From contig JAIRLT010000096.1 in assembly GCA_031259225.1 (NCBI GenBank), forward strand, positions 1-11,447: a DNA stretch of 11,447 nucleotides. The letters run 5' to 3'. Source of the DNA: Prevotellaceae bacterium. GTDB taxonomy: Bacteria > Bacteroidota > Bacteroidia > Bacteroidales > UBA932. Below the pieces are notes generated by a model. The model did no database searches. It was not told where the DNA came from and saw nothing but the letters and a program-made list of their open reading frames with translations. A program made the translations under genes and the position numbers. Numbering within the stretch: position 1 is the first letter of the stretch; each line of letters begins with the position of its first letter. This document shows, piece by piece, positions 1-7,089 of this stretch.

Positions 1-444
1 ATATATATTGACACTTCTGTAATAGGCGGGTATTATGATACGGAATTTGAAAACGCTACGCGGCAGTTGTTTTCCCGCATTACTGCCAAAGAGTTCGATG
101 TGTACTTTTCGGAAATTAACGAAGCCGAATTGCAGAACGCCCCTCAACGAGTGAAAGCAGTAAAAGAATTGATACCTCCCGACCGTTATCACTATATAGA
201 AATGACCGATGAAACAAAAGCATTAGCGTTGCTGTATATATCCGAAAAGGCATTGGGCAAGGCGAGCCGAAACGACGCTTATCATATAGCATTAGCATCA
301 GTAAACCGGATTGATTGCCTCATTAGTTGGAATTTTAAACACATTGTAAATTACGACAAAATAAAAATGTTCAACGCCATTAATATGCGCTTTGGATACC
401 CTTTGATAGATATACGCTCACCATTAGAATTTTTAAAGATATGA
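1..444 (+). CDS. PIN-domain (VapC-like) nuclease, 5' end outside window
   Basis: The reading frame is open from the first base, so the gene begins upstream of the window; 147 residues are visible. The first residues (IYIDTSVIGGYYD) are the first beta strand of a PIN domain, with the first metal-binding acid at visible residue 4, so probably only the first one to three codons are missing. A TTG further in (base 67) would cut off this strand and is not a credible start. The second acid is probably E43 (AELQNAP) and the third D92 (NDAYHIALA), followed by the usual ISWNFKHIVN segment. PIN domains are Mg-dependent ribonucleases; in VapC toxins they cut tRNA or rRNA. The TGA stop overlaps the ATG of the next small gene by the ATGA arrangement, which suggests coupled translation and a toxin-antitoxin role. 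The family call is firm; the toxin role is inferred. Confidence 0.85.
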   Translation: MYIDTSVIGGYYDTEFENATRQLFSRITAKEFDVYFSEINEAELQNAPQRVKAVKELIPPDRYHYIEMTDETKALALLYISEKALGKASRNDAYHIALASVNRIDCLISWNFKHIVNYDKIKMFNAINMRFGYPLIDIRSPLEFLKI

Positions 445-596
445 AACCGGAAGTAAAAAAAGAAAAGGAATTTGATACGGTAGCTTTTTTTCGCTCCGTG
501 AAAGAAAAAATGGCAAAAGCCACTGAAGGAATGTCCTTGCAGGAAGAACGCGAATACTGGCAATTACTCCGCGAAGGAAAAATAAAATTAACCTGA
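441..596 (+). CDS. 51-residue protein, candidate antitoxin of the upstream PIN protein
   Basis: This short frame starts at an ATG that overlaps the stop of the PIN gene (ATGA) and ends at TGA 594-596. The product is 51 residues, highly charged, rich in Lys and Glu (MKPEVKKEKEFD at the N-terminus, REYWQLLREGKIKL at the C-terminus), without a membrane segment or signal peptide. The pattern FDTVAFFRSVKEKM followed by a short helix resembles small proteins encoded beside PIN toxins in Bacteroidetes, which are thought to wrap around the toxin. No DNA-binding fold can be recognised in so short a sequence. The overlap, the strand and the composition support a real gene. The antitoxin role rests on context alone, and the order (toxin first) is the reverse of classical vapBC. 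Confidence 0.6.
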   Translation: MKPEVKKEKEFDTVAFFRSVKEKMAKATEGMSLQEEREYWQLLREGKIKLT

Positions 597-618
597 ACCT
601 ATCCCCAACCTTACGAAT

Positions 619-980
619 GGAGAATGGATAGTGGAGAATTGGCTGGCGCGTCAGCCTAACTCTTAGTTCTTAACTCTTAGTTCTTAGCTCCTCTGGCGCG
701 TCAGCCAAATCTGTAAATCTGTAAATCCGTAAATTCCCGTTCCCCCTTCGGGGGTCAGGGGGCTTCCGTTGCGCAGCTCGTGCCTCGCGCGCTCCGGTCG
801 GAATGACGGGCGCGATTGAATAAGGGAATAAGGGAATTGTTTCTATTCTTTCCCTGTTGCTACTAAGGGAACTTTTTAATGTGCTAATGTGACTAATGTG
901 CTAATGTGACTAATTGGCTGGCGCGGCAGCTTAATTTCTAATTCCTAATTCTTAATTCTCAATTGACGAGCGCGTCAGCA
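619..980. repeat. Mosaic of short tandem repeats with four near-palindromic GC-rich motifs; no gene
   Basis: No convincing gene is seen between 597 and 980. The stretch is built from blocks of short degenerate tandem repeats: GGAGAATGGATAGT and a partial second copy (619-640); TAACTCTTAGTTCT twice (657-684); AAATCTGT three times with drift (707-730); GAATAAGG-type units (818-834); a 17-bp TAATGTGC/TAATGTGAC unit twice (877-910); and CTAATTC-type units (930-964). Between blocks sit four copies of a motif close to GGCTGGCGCGTCAGCC: 641-656, 693-706, 916-930 and 965-979. The first copy is a palindrome with one mismatch. A hairpin with CCCC/GGGG arms and a cUUCGg loop lies at 743-754, without a T-run. 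The convergent genes on both sides make this a natural transcript end region, but no ordinary terminator is visible. Confidence 0.75.
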
Positions 981-1745
981 CTAACCACTAATTCGAAAAA
1001 GCCCGAAAATAGCCGCGCCGCTGCCGCTCATGGCGGCGTAGACTGCGCCGTCGTCATAGAGGCGTTGCTTTACCTGCGCCAACAGGGGGAAGCGTGCAAA
1101 GACGGATGCCTCGAAATCGTTTACCACCGTGTCTTTCCATTGTTCGACCGGTTGCGCCAGCATGGAAGCCAGCGGTAGCGCCGGGGTGCGCGGCGTTATA
1201 CCGGCATAGGCTTCCGCCGTGCTGCTAAATACCGGCGGCGTCTCTATGACGATACGGAAAGGTTGCAAATGCAGGGAGGGCAGGGCAGCTAAGACCTCGC
1301 CGCGCCCGGTAGCGAGCATGGGCTCTCGGTGGAGGAAGAACGCACAGTCGCTGCCCAATTGCACGGCATAGCGGAAAAGTTGCCCGGTAGAGAGTTGTAA
1401 CGAGAAAAGTTCATCCAGCGCTTGCAGGGTAGCGGTAGCGTCCGAAGAGCCGCCCCCCAGCCCCGCGCCCGGGGGAATGACTTTGTGCAGGTAAATAGCT
1501 ACCGGCGGCAAATCAAAGTCGGCTTGTAATAAGCGGTAGGCTTTCATGCAGAGGTTGTCTTCCGGCGCGCCCGCCACCGGCAACCCGGATAACCGGATAG
1601 CCAACCGGCGAGCCGGCACTACTTCCAACACATCGTGCAACGACGCCACCGGATAGAAAAGCGTTTCTATTTCATGAAAACCATCCGGGCGCTTCGCCGT
1701 CACGTGCAACCCGATGTTTATTTTTGCAGGCGGAAAACGCAACAT
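981..1745 (-). CDS. ispE: 4-diphosphocytidyl-2-C-methyl-D-erythritol kinase
   Basis: This GHMP-family kinase phosphorylates CDP-methylerythritol at its 2-hydroxyl using ATP, the fourth step of the MEP pathway to isopentenyl diphosphate, in the cytosol. The 254 residues show the family signatures in order: PAKINIGLHV with the substrate-contacting K8, KRPDGFHEIET (18-28), the ATP loop PPGAGLGGGSSDA (91-103), the catalytic aspartate D133 in GSDCAFF, and the C-terminal GHMP motif MSGSGAAIFGLF (239-250). The protein is slightly shorter than the usual 270-285 residues. The start ATG lies 22 bp downstream of the nrdJ stop on the same strand, so cotranscription is likely; no clear Shine-Dalgarno sequence is present, as is common in Bacteroidetes. 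The last four codons and the TAG stop run into the repeat mosaic that follows, so the C-terminus (RISG) may have been replaced by repeat DNA. Confidence 0.95.
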   Translation of the reverse strand: MLRFPPAKINIGLHVTAKRPDGFHEIETLFYPVASLHDVLEVVPARRLAIRLSGLPVAGAPEDNLCMKAYRLLQADFDLPPVAIYLHKVIPPGAGLGGGSSDATATLQALDELFSLQLSTGQLFRYAVQLGSDCAFFLHREPMLATGRGEVLAALPSLHLQPFRIVIETPPVFSSTAEAYAGITPRTPALPLASMLAQPVEQWKDTVVNDFEASVFARFPLLAQVKQRLYDDGAVYAAMSGSGAAIFGLFRISG

Positions 1746-1749
1746 GAGT

Positions 1750-1770
1750 GATTAGAGGATTAGGGGATTA
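1750..1770. repeat. Short GATTA-based tandem repeat between nrdJ and ispE
   Basis: GATTAGAG (1750-1757), GATTAGGG (1758-1765) and GATTA (1766-1770) follow each other directly. The last unit contains the nrdJ stop codon (TAA on the minus strand at 1768-1770), and the array fills most of the 22-bp gap to ispE. It is of the same simple style as the blocks in 619-980. Confidence 0.6.
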
Positions 1771-4443
1771 ACTGCATTTTGAGTAGCCGCAACTTTTGCA
1801 AATCAGGCAGCCTTCCTGGAATACCAGCGCATCGGAGCCGCATTGGCTGCAGGTTTGTCCTGCAATAGTCGTTCCGTCGGGGATGTAACGCTTCAAGGCG
1901 CGTTCCACGCCGTTTTTCCAGGTATTGATGGAGTCGCTGTCCAATTCCAGCCCCTGCACCAAATTGACGACGTCCACAATCGGCATGTTGTTGCGCAGGA
2001 CGCCCGAAATCAGTTTGGCGTAATTCCAAAATTCCTTTTTAAACATGTGTGAAATACCGCCAAAAGTATTGGGGTAACCGTAGCGGTCAATATACTGGAA
2101 GTCGTAGCGCGATTTGCCTTTTTTGTCTTTCACTTTTATAATTTCCCCCATTGTAATGGAACGGGGAATAGTGCGCACTTCCTCATCTACCAGCCCTGTG
2201 AATATTTCATAGGGTTTTCCGTTGTACATGCCGACGAAAGCAATCCATTGCTCGTTGCCGTTTTTGAAGCGGATTACTTCGGCTTTTAATACTTCGGGAC
2301 GTTTTTTGGGCATGCCCGCCGGCGTTTCTTCTTTTTTGGGCTCTTTGTTGATTAAGACGCCGCCGCGCGAGCCGTCACGGTATACCGTAATACCTTTGCA
2401 TCCGCTTTCCCATGCCGTTTTGTAGACTTCCGCTACCGTTTCTTCGGAAATGTTTGCCGGCAGATTGACGGTTACGCTGATGGAATGGTCTACCCATTTC
2501 TGTATGCGACCTTGCATTTTTACTTTCGCCACCCAGTCCACGTCGTTGGCGGTGGCTTTATAGTAGGGCGATTTCTCAATCAGCTTTTTTTGTTCTTCGT
2601 CGTTGTAGTTCATCACCTCGTCGATGTTATAGCCATTGGCTTCGCACCACGTAAGGAATTTATGGTGGCACACGTTGTATTCTTCCCATGCGTCGCCTAC
2701 TTCGTCCACGTAGGTAATCTTCGCGTTCTTGTCGTTTGGATTTACCTTGCGGCGGCGGCGGTACATGGGCGAGAAGACCGGCTCAATGCCCGAGGTGGTT
2801 TGCGTCATCATGCTGGTAGTGCCTGTCGGCGCAATGGTGAGCATCGAAATATTGCGGCGACCGTGGCGCATCATTTCTTCGTACAGTCCTTCGTCTTCCT
2901 TGCGGATACGGTTAATCACCGGGTTGTTTCCTTCGCGTTTGGCGTCGTAAATGGAAAAAGCGCCGCGTTCTTTCGCCATTGTTACCGAAGCGCGGTAGGC
3001 TTCTATGGCGAGCGTTTTCTGGACGTCTACGGAAAAATCGATAGCTTCGTCCGTGCCGTAGCACAGTCCTAATGCAGCGAGCATGTCGCCTTCGGCGGTA
3101 ATCCCCAAACCGGTGCGGCGACCGTTGATGGCTTTTTCTTTTATTTTTAGCCACAGTTCGCGTTCCACACGGCGCACGTCGGCGTCTTCCGGGTCGCTGT
3201 CAATTTTTGTAATGATAGCGTCTATTTTTTCCAGTTCCAAATCAATCAAATCATCCATCAGGCGCATGGCTTTGGCGACGTGTTGCACAAATTTCGCTTT
3301 GTTGAATACCGCTTTTTTCGTAAACGGGTTTTCGACATAACTGTACAGATTAAGCGCAATCAGCCGGCAACTGTCGTAGGGGCACAAGGGAATTTCGCCG
3401 CAGGGGTTGGTGCTTACCGTACGGTAGCCCAAGTCGGCATAGCAATCCGGCACCGATTCGCGGATAATCGTATCCCAGAATAATACGCCGGGTTCGGCGG
3501 ATTTCCACGCATTGTGAATAATTTTTTTCCACAGCGCCGTCGCGTCAATTTCCTTTTTGTATTTCGGTTCTTTGGCGTCAATCGGGTATTGTGCGGTATA
3601 TTTTTTCCCGTGCAGGGCGGCGCGCATAAATTCGTCGTCGATTTTCACCGACACATTGGCGCCCGTTACTTTTCCCTGTTCCATTTTTGCGTCAATGAAA
3701 TGTTCCGCATCGGGGTGTTTAATGGATATGCTTAACATCAGTGCGCCGCGCCTGCCGTCTTGCGCCACTTCGCGCGTAGAGTTCGAATAGCGTTCCATGA
3801 ACGGCACTACGCCGGTGGAGGTGAGCGCGCTGTTCAGCACCGGGCTGCCGCCCGGGCGGATATGCGAGAGGTCGTGCCCCACGCCGCCGCGGCGTTTCAT
3901 CAGTTGCACCTGTTCTTCGTCAATGCGCATAATGCCGCCGTATGAATCGGCAGGGTTTTTATGCCCGATGACGAAGCAATTCGACAACGACGCAATCTGG
4001 CAGTCGTTACCGATGCCGGTCATGGGACCGCCTTGCGGAATAACGTATTTGAAGTCTTTCAACAGCTCAAAGATTTCTTCGGCGCTCATCGGGTTTTTGT
4101 ACTGTTGTTCGATACGCGCAAATTCTTTTGCCAGCCGCCGGTGCATATCGTCGGGCGTGCGTTCGAAAATATTCCCGAACGAATCTTTCATCGCGTATTT
4201 GGTTACCCATACATTAGCTGCCATTTCGTCGCCTTTGAAATAGGCTTTGGTCGCTGCCACTGCCTCTTCATAGGTGTAAATTTTCTGCCCGCCGGCTTTC
4301 CCGGTCGTTTTTTCCACTTTTTGTTCTTTATTAGGACTCATTTTTCCTTCTACTTTTATATATGTTATATTTTCTTCCGGTATATTAAACGGTATATTCA
4401 TCGGGGTACCCGGTAATGTTGTTGGTTGAATGGCAAGGTTCAT
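1768..4443 (-). CDS. nrdJ: Adenosylcobalamin-dependent (class II) ribonucleotide reductase
   Basis: The enzyme reduces ribonucleotides to deoxyribonucleotides, using adenosylcobalamin to create the active-site thiyl radical; it needs no oxygen and no separate radical subunit. The 891 residues carry the expected sites: C156 (LSNCFV) and C359 (YDSC) as the likely redox pair, the thiyl-radical C348 within STNPCGEIPL, with N346 and E350, and the phosphate-binding APTGTT (538-543). An insertion-like basic segment (about 695-725) precedes a region leading to the C-terminal cysteine cluster C865, C868, C879, C882, C885, C890, which resembles a zinc ribbon plus redox tail of long NrdJ proteins. The chosen start is the first ATG; M35 (base 4341) is an alternative preceded by AGAAGGAAAA, and homology proper seems to begin near residue 53. 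The 191-bp upstream gap to sufD holds no recognisable cobalamin riboswitch and no clear promoter. Confidence 0.95.
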   Translation of the reverse strand: MNLAIQPTTLPGTPMNIPFNIPEENITYIKVEGKMSPNKEQKVEKTTGKAGGQKIYTYEEAVAATKAYFKGDEMAANVWVTKYAMKDSFGNIFERTPDDMHRRLAKEFARIEQQYKNPMSAEEIFELLKDFKYVIPQGGPMTGIGNDCQIASLSNCFVIGHKNPADSYGGIMRIDEEQVQLMKRRGGVGHDLSHIRPGGSPVLNSALTSTGVVPFMERYSNSTREVAQDGRRGALMLSISIKHPDAEHFIDAKMEQGKVTGANVSVKIDDEFMRAALHGKKYTAQYPIDAKEPKYKKEIDATALWKKIIHNAWKSAEPGVLFWDTIIRESVPDCYADLGYRTVSTNPCGEIPLCPYDSCRLIALNLYSYVENPFTKKAVFNKAKFVQHVAKAMRLMDDLIDLELEKIDAIITKIDSDPEDADVRRVERELWLKIKEKAINGRRTGLGITAEGDMLAALGLCYGTDEAIDFSVDVQKTLAIEAYRASVTMAKERGAFSIYDAKREGNNPVINRIRKEDEGLYEEMMRHGRRNISMLTIAPTGTTSMMTQTTSGIEPVFSPMYRRRRKVNPNDKNAKITYVDEVGDAWEEYNVCHHKFLTWCEANGYNIDEVMNYNDEEQKKLIEKSPYYKATANDVDWVAKVKMQGRIQKWVDHSISVTVNLPANISEETVAEVYKTAWESGCKGITVYRDGSRGGVLINKEPKKEETPAGMPKKRPEVLKAEVIRFKNGNEQWIAFVGMYNGKPYEIFTGLVDEEVRTIPRSITMGEIIKVKDKKGKSRYDFQYIDRYGYPNTFGGISHMFKKEFWNYAKLISGVLRNNMPIVDVVNLVQGLELDSDSINTWKNGVERALKRYIPDGTTIAGQTCSQCGSDALVFQEGCLICKSCGYSKCS

Positions 4444-4634
4444 CTTTTTTTGATAAAATAATAATAAGGTAACTTTATTCCGCGTAAAACGGGATGCTAA
4501 GTTACGACAACTTGTAATTTTTTTTACCTGCCGAAAACGATACTTATTAACGAAGAAATTAACAAATGAACGGAATATAATACATACTCAGCGTTCCCGG
4601 TTTTTTCAACAATAATTTGTGCAAAAAAATAATA

Positions 4635-5681
4635 TCAGCAGCAATGCAATTCACAGTCAATGCATCGGGAGAATTTCCCTTGCAAACGCTTTTCCACTAA
4701 ACCGGCTATACGCTCGCGCAGCGGAACAACGCCTATTTTATCAAGGACGTCCTGCACAAATCCAATTTGTTGGAGCAGGCGCGCCTCTTGGAGGGCAATA
4801 CCGCGCGAACGGAGGTAAAATAATGCCTGCTCGTCAAGTTGCCCGATAGTCGCGCCGTGCGAACATTTGACGTCGTCGGCGTAAATTTCCAGTTGCGGCT
4901 GCGTGTACATTTTGGCTTGTTTGGTAAGCAATAGATTATTGTTCGCCTGGTAAGCTTCGGTTTTTTGCGCGTCCTTTGCCACTAACACGCGCCCATGAAA
5001 ACGACCGACGGCTTCATTGTTTACAATACCTTTGAATAGTTGGTTGCTCCGGCAACAGCTTGCTTCATGAGCAATGCTGATGTCCGTCACAACTCTTTGC
5101 GTCCCGTCAATTAAAAACAGCCCGTTGGCGCGGCAATCGGCATGCTCGCCCTGTAATTTTATATCAATCACATTTTCGATAAACGCGCCGTAGAGCGTCA
5201 TCACATTGCAGGTTACCCTGCTTCCGGCGGCTTGCCGTATGCGTATTTCCGAGCGGTGTTGCGAGCGGTTGTGTTCGCTTTGCATCCACAACAGTTCCAG
5301 TTGTGCGCCGGGTTGGACAACAATTGTGGTGGTGCATTCCGTCATAAACGTGTCGGGCGAAAGCGTGTGGTCGCAAATAATCAGTTGGGCTTGCGCCTGC
5401 GGCGCTATGAGGAAAGTGTTTGTAAAAACTAACTTGTCCGTATGGGCTCCGGTACGTACATTAATAATTTGCAGCGGTTGCTCCAATGCCGCGCCGGCAG
5501 CCACTGCCAGTGCAATTCCCATGCCGTTTTCGTGCGGCGCAATCGTAAATTCTTTGTGCGGCGCAGACTGTGGCTCGTGATAAACGCCATTCACCACCAA
5601 CGACGGTTGCAGCGTTGTCAGCGGCACATGGCAATGGAAGCCGGGCATATCCACAGGGGTATAATGAAATTTTTTATGCAT
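4635..5681 (-). CDS. sufD: Fe-S cluster assembly protein SufD, short N-terminus
   Basis: SufD forms the SufBC2D scaffold with SufB and the ATPase SufC, on which Fe-S clusters are built in the cytosol. The 348 residues match the right-handed beta-helix core and C-terminal helices: GRFHGRVLV (226-234), QKTEAYQANNNLLL (239-252), the hallmark QLEIYADDVKCSHGATIGQLD (263-283, with C273 and H275), and the helical ALFYLRSRGI (286-295). The tail ends in a cysteine cluster (C340, C343, C347, C348). Most SufD proteins have 420-450 residues; the N-terminal helical part, roughly 70-100 residues, is absent here. An in-frame stop lies a few codons upstream, so the gene cannot be extended; a TTG four codons earlier (5693) is possible but the ATG at 5681 is preferred. 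The ATPase gene ends 29 bp upstream. No sufB, sufC or sufS lies in the window, which is unusual. Confidence 0.93.
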   Translation of the reverse strand: MHKKFHYTPVDMPGFHCHVPLTTLQPSLVVNGVYHEPQSAPHKEFTIAPHENGMGIALAVAAGAALEQPLQIINVRTGAHTDKLVFTNTFLIAPQAQAQLIICDHTLSPDTFMTECTTTIVVQPGAQLELLWMQSEHNRSQHRSEIRIRQAAGSRVTCNVMTLYGAFIENVIDIKLQGEHADCRANGLFLIDGTQRVVTDISIAHEASCCRSNQLFKGIVNNEAVGRFHGRVLVAKDAQKTEAYQANNNLLLTKQAKMYTQPQLEIYADDVKCSHGATIGQLDEQALFYLRSRGIALQEARLLQQIGFVQDVLDKIGVVPLRERIAGLVEKRLQGKFSRCIDCELHCC

Positions 5682-5690
5682 AGGGTAGTA

Positions 5691-5698
5691 CAAAAGTA
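5691..5698 (-). promoter_or_regulatory. Possible -7 box before sufD
   Basis: On the minus strand the sequence TACTTTTG matches the Bacteroidetes -7 consensus TAnnTTTG exactly. It lies only about 10 nt before the sufD ATG, so transcription from it would give an almost leaderless mRNA. No good TTG box is seen about 19 nt further upstream, so this may be a chance match; readthrough from the ATPase gene is the alternative. Confidence 0.3.
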
Positions 5699-5710
5699 CG
5701 CAATTATAAC

Positions 5711-6937
5711 TTATTTAAAGTTGGTTAAAAAATCGCCAAGATTTATTTGCATGATACCTTGATAATTTTTACCTATGATAACATCGTTTAATGTAATCAC
5801 ATATTTCGGGTAATTATCCTTAATTTCCAATAAATTTCCAAATTCCCGCTGGGCTGTTTCGGCAGTATGGCTAAGTGTTAGGCTTGTTTGGATATAAACT
5901 TTCTGTCCGTTTTTATCAGCAACAAAATCTATTTCCCTGTTACCGATTTTGCCTACATACACCCGGTAATTATTTTGAATGAGATGTAAATAAACCGCAT
6001 TTTCAAGTAACTTATGCGTATCGGCGATTTGGTGAAAACCTTTCAATGCATTGCGCAAGCCCAAATCTTCAAAATAATATTTTTCTCCTATCTCAAAGAT
6101 TTTTAATCCGCCGATTTCCGAACGTATTACTTTATGCACGAAATAAGCGTTGGACAATGCCTTTAGATAACTAATAGTAAGTTGCGGGGAAATATCAATG
6201 CGTTGGGATTTCAAAAATTTACTGATATTCGCCGCCGAGAACAGGCTGCCTATATTGTCCGACAAAAAATACACCAAGTTCTCAAGAAACGATATATTCC
6301 GGATGTTTTCACGCGATACTACGTCTTTTAATAAAATAGTGGTATACACATTTCTTAAATATTCAAACGCTAAATGTTCTTCTATGCCGATATTTGCCAG
6401 GTAAGGCATACCGCCAAAAGTCAGGTATTTTACCAATGCGTCCCGGTTATTTTCAAATTTATGGAAACGTAAAAATTCCGTATAGGAAAGGCTGTGGATA
6501 GTAAATTCTACATAGCGCCCGGCAAGGTGCGTGGCTAATTCGCCCGAAAGCATTTTAGCATTACTGCCGGTACAAAAAATATCACAACTATTTTTTGCAA
6601 AAAGGCTGCGCAAGGCTAATTGGAACGATTTCACTTCCTGTATTTCATCTACAAAAAGATAATTCCCGACTGTGGGTTTCAGCTTATTTTTGACATAGTT
6701 CAACAAATCTTTATGCGTTTGTATCGACGCATAGTCCTCCAATTCATGGTTAATATAAATGATATTGGCATCCGGCGTTTTTTGCCGGATGTCATCCATT
6801 AGTTGGAATAACAGGTAACTTTTGCCGACACGCCGCTGCCCGGTTATAATTTTAATTATTTGTTTTCCGGTAAAAGGAATGATTTTATCCGTATAATCAG
6901 GGCGCCGGATATAATCTGAAACTAATTTGTCCATCAT
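5711..6937 (-). CDS. AAA_14 / DUF4143-type ATPase
   Basis: The 408 residues have the two-part layout of this widespread prokaryotic family: an N-terminal AAA+ ATPase and a C-terminal DUF4143 region. Walker A is GQRRVGKS (33-40), Walker B is YLFVDEIQE (93-101), the sensor-1 stretch CTGSNA follows at 122-127, and the arginine-finger-like GRYVEF at 140-145. The C-terminal part has a PD-(D/E)XK-like arrangement: E312, then REIDFVADKNGQKVYIQ (334-350). The cellular role of these ATPases is not settled; they are often accessory, present in many copies, and discussed as ATPase-nuclease or defence-like proteins. By eye the gene is more AT-rich than its ispE, nrdJ and clpB neighbours, in keeping with transfer. 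It starts ATGATG; either codon could serve. A -7 box and a striking palindrome lie just upstream. It probably reads into sufD, 29 bp downstream. Confidence 0.88.
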   Translation of the reverse strand: MMDKLVSDYIRRPDYTDKIIPFTGKQIIKIITGQRRVGKSYLLFQLMDDIRQKTPDANIIYINHELEDYASIQTHKDLLNYVKNKLKPTVGNYLFVDEIQEVKSFQLALRSLFAKNSCDIFCTGSNAKMLSGELATHLAGRYVEFTIHSLSYTEFLRFHKFENNRDALVKYLTFGGMPYLANIGIEEHLAFEYLRNVYTTILLKDVVSRENIRNISFLENLVYFLSDNIGSLFSAANISKFLKSQRIDISPQLTISYLKALSNAYFVHKVIRSEIGGLKIFEIGEKYYFEDLGLRNALKGFHQIADTHKLLENAVYLHLIQNNYRVYVGKIGNREIDFVADKNGQKVYIQTSLTLSHTAETAQREFGNLLEIKDNYPKYVITLNDVIIGKNYQGIMQINLGDFLTNFK

Positions 6938-6956
6938 TTGTATCGTGAATTTTCTA

Positions 6957-6964
6957 CAAATGTA
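6957..6964 (-). promoter_or_regulatory. -7 box of the ATPase gene
   Basis: The minus strand reads TACATTTG, an exact match to TAnnTTTG, about 20 nt before the ATPase start codon. The expected -33 position falls inside the neighbouring palindrome, where only a weak TTTA is present, so the promoter may be weak or depend on a bound protein. Confidence 0.55.
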
Positions 6965-6998
6965 TAAAAAGTTTACGATATATCGTAAACTTTTTATA
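6963..6998. promoter_or_regulatory. Perfect 36-bp palindrome, likely operator of the ATPase gene
   Basis: Bases 6963-6980 are the exact reverse complement of 6981-6998, centred on GTTTACGATA/TATCGTAAAC. The palindrome touches the -7 box and covers the -33 position of the ATPase promoter, which is where a repressor site would lie. There is no loop between the arms, so it fits a dimeric DNA-binding protein better than an RNA hairpin. Confidence 0.6.
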
Positions 6999-7051
6999 AA
7001 AGCAGAAAGAGTTCTCTGTGTATCGTAAACTTTTTCCGGTAGAAAAAAATA

Positions 7052-7082
7052 TTTGCAGACTAAAAATTGTTTACTATATTTG
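7052..7082 (+). promoter_or_regulatory. Bacteroidetes-type promoter for the FISUMP gene leader
   Basis: TTTG (7052-7055), a 19-nt spacer, and TATATTTG (7075-7082) match both boxes of the Bacteroidetes housekeeping promoter. Transcription would start near 7087-7090, giving a leader of about 310 nt before the ATG at 7399. This is the best promoter in the window. Confidence 0.75.
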
Positions 7083-7089
7083 CAGCATT

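Larger units (their letters stand above)
6941..7035. repeat. Three half-sites TATCGTaAAcTTTTT at exact 40-bp spacing
   Basis: The half-site of the palindrome occurs at 6981-6995, identically at 7021-7035, and in weaker form (TATCGTGAATTTT) at 6941-6953. The three starts are exactly 40 bp apart, close to four helical turns, so bound proteins would sit on the same face of the DNA. The array spans from the ATPase transcription start to just before the divergent promoter at 7052. Confidence 0.6.

Noticed and set aside
67..69. TTG start for the PIN gene
   Set aside because: It would remove the first beta strand with the catalytic aspartate, which is open and in frame upstream to the window edge.
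619..980. CRISPR array
   Set aside because: The repeated motif is only about 15 bp, spacing is irregular (from about 35 to over 200 bp), and the material between is itself tandem repeat.
2485..4416. Long open frames on the plus strand opposite nrdJ
   Set aside because: They lie wholly inside a clear nrdJ gene in the antisense frame, have no recognisable domains, and are shadows of its codon use.
4444..4634. Cobalamin riboswitch before the B12-dependent nrdJ
   Set aside because: The gap is 191 bp, and no conserved B12-box-like core or multi-stem layout could be recognised. Not excluded by a covariance search, which could not be run.
6963..6998. The palindrome as an intrinsic terminator
   Set aside because: It lies upstream of both divergent genes rather than behind one, has no loop bases, and overlaps a -7 box.
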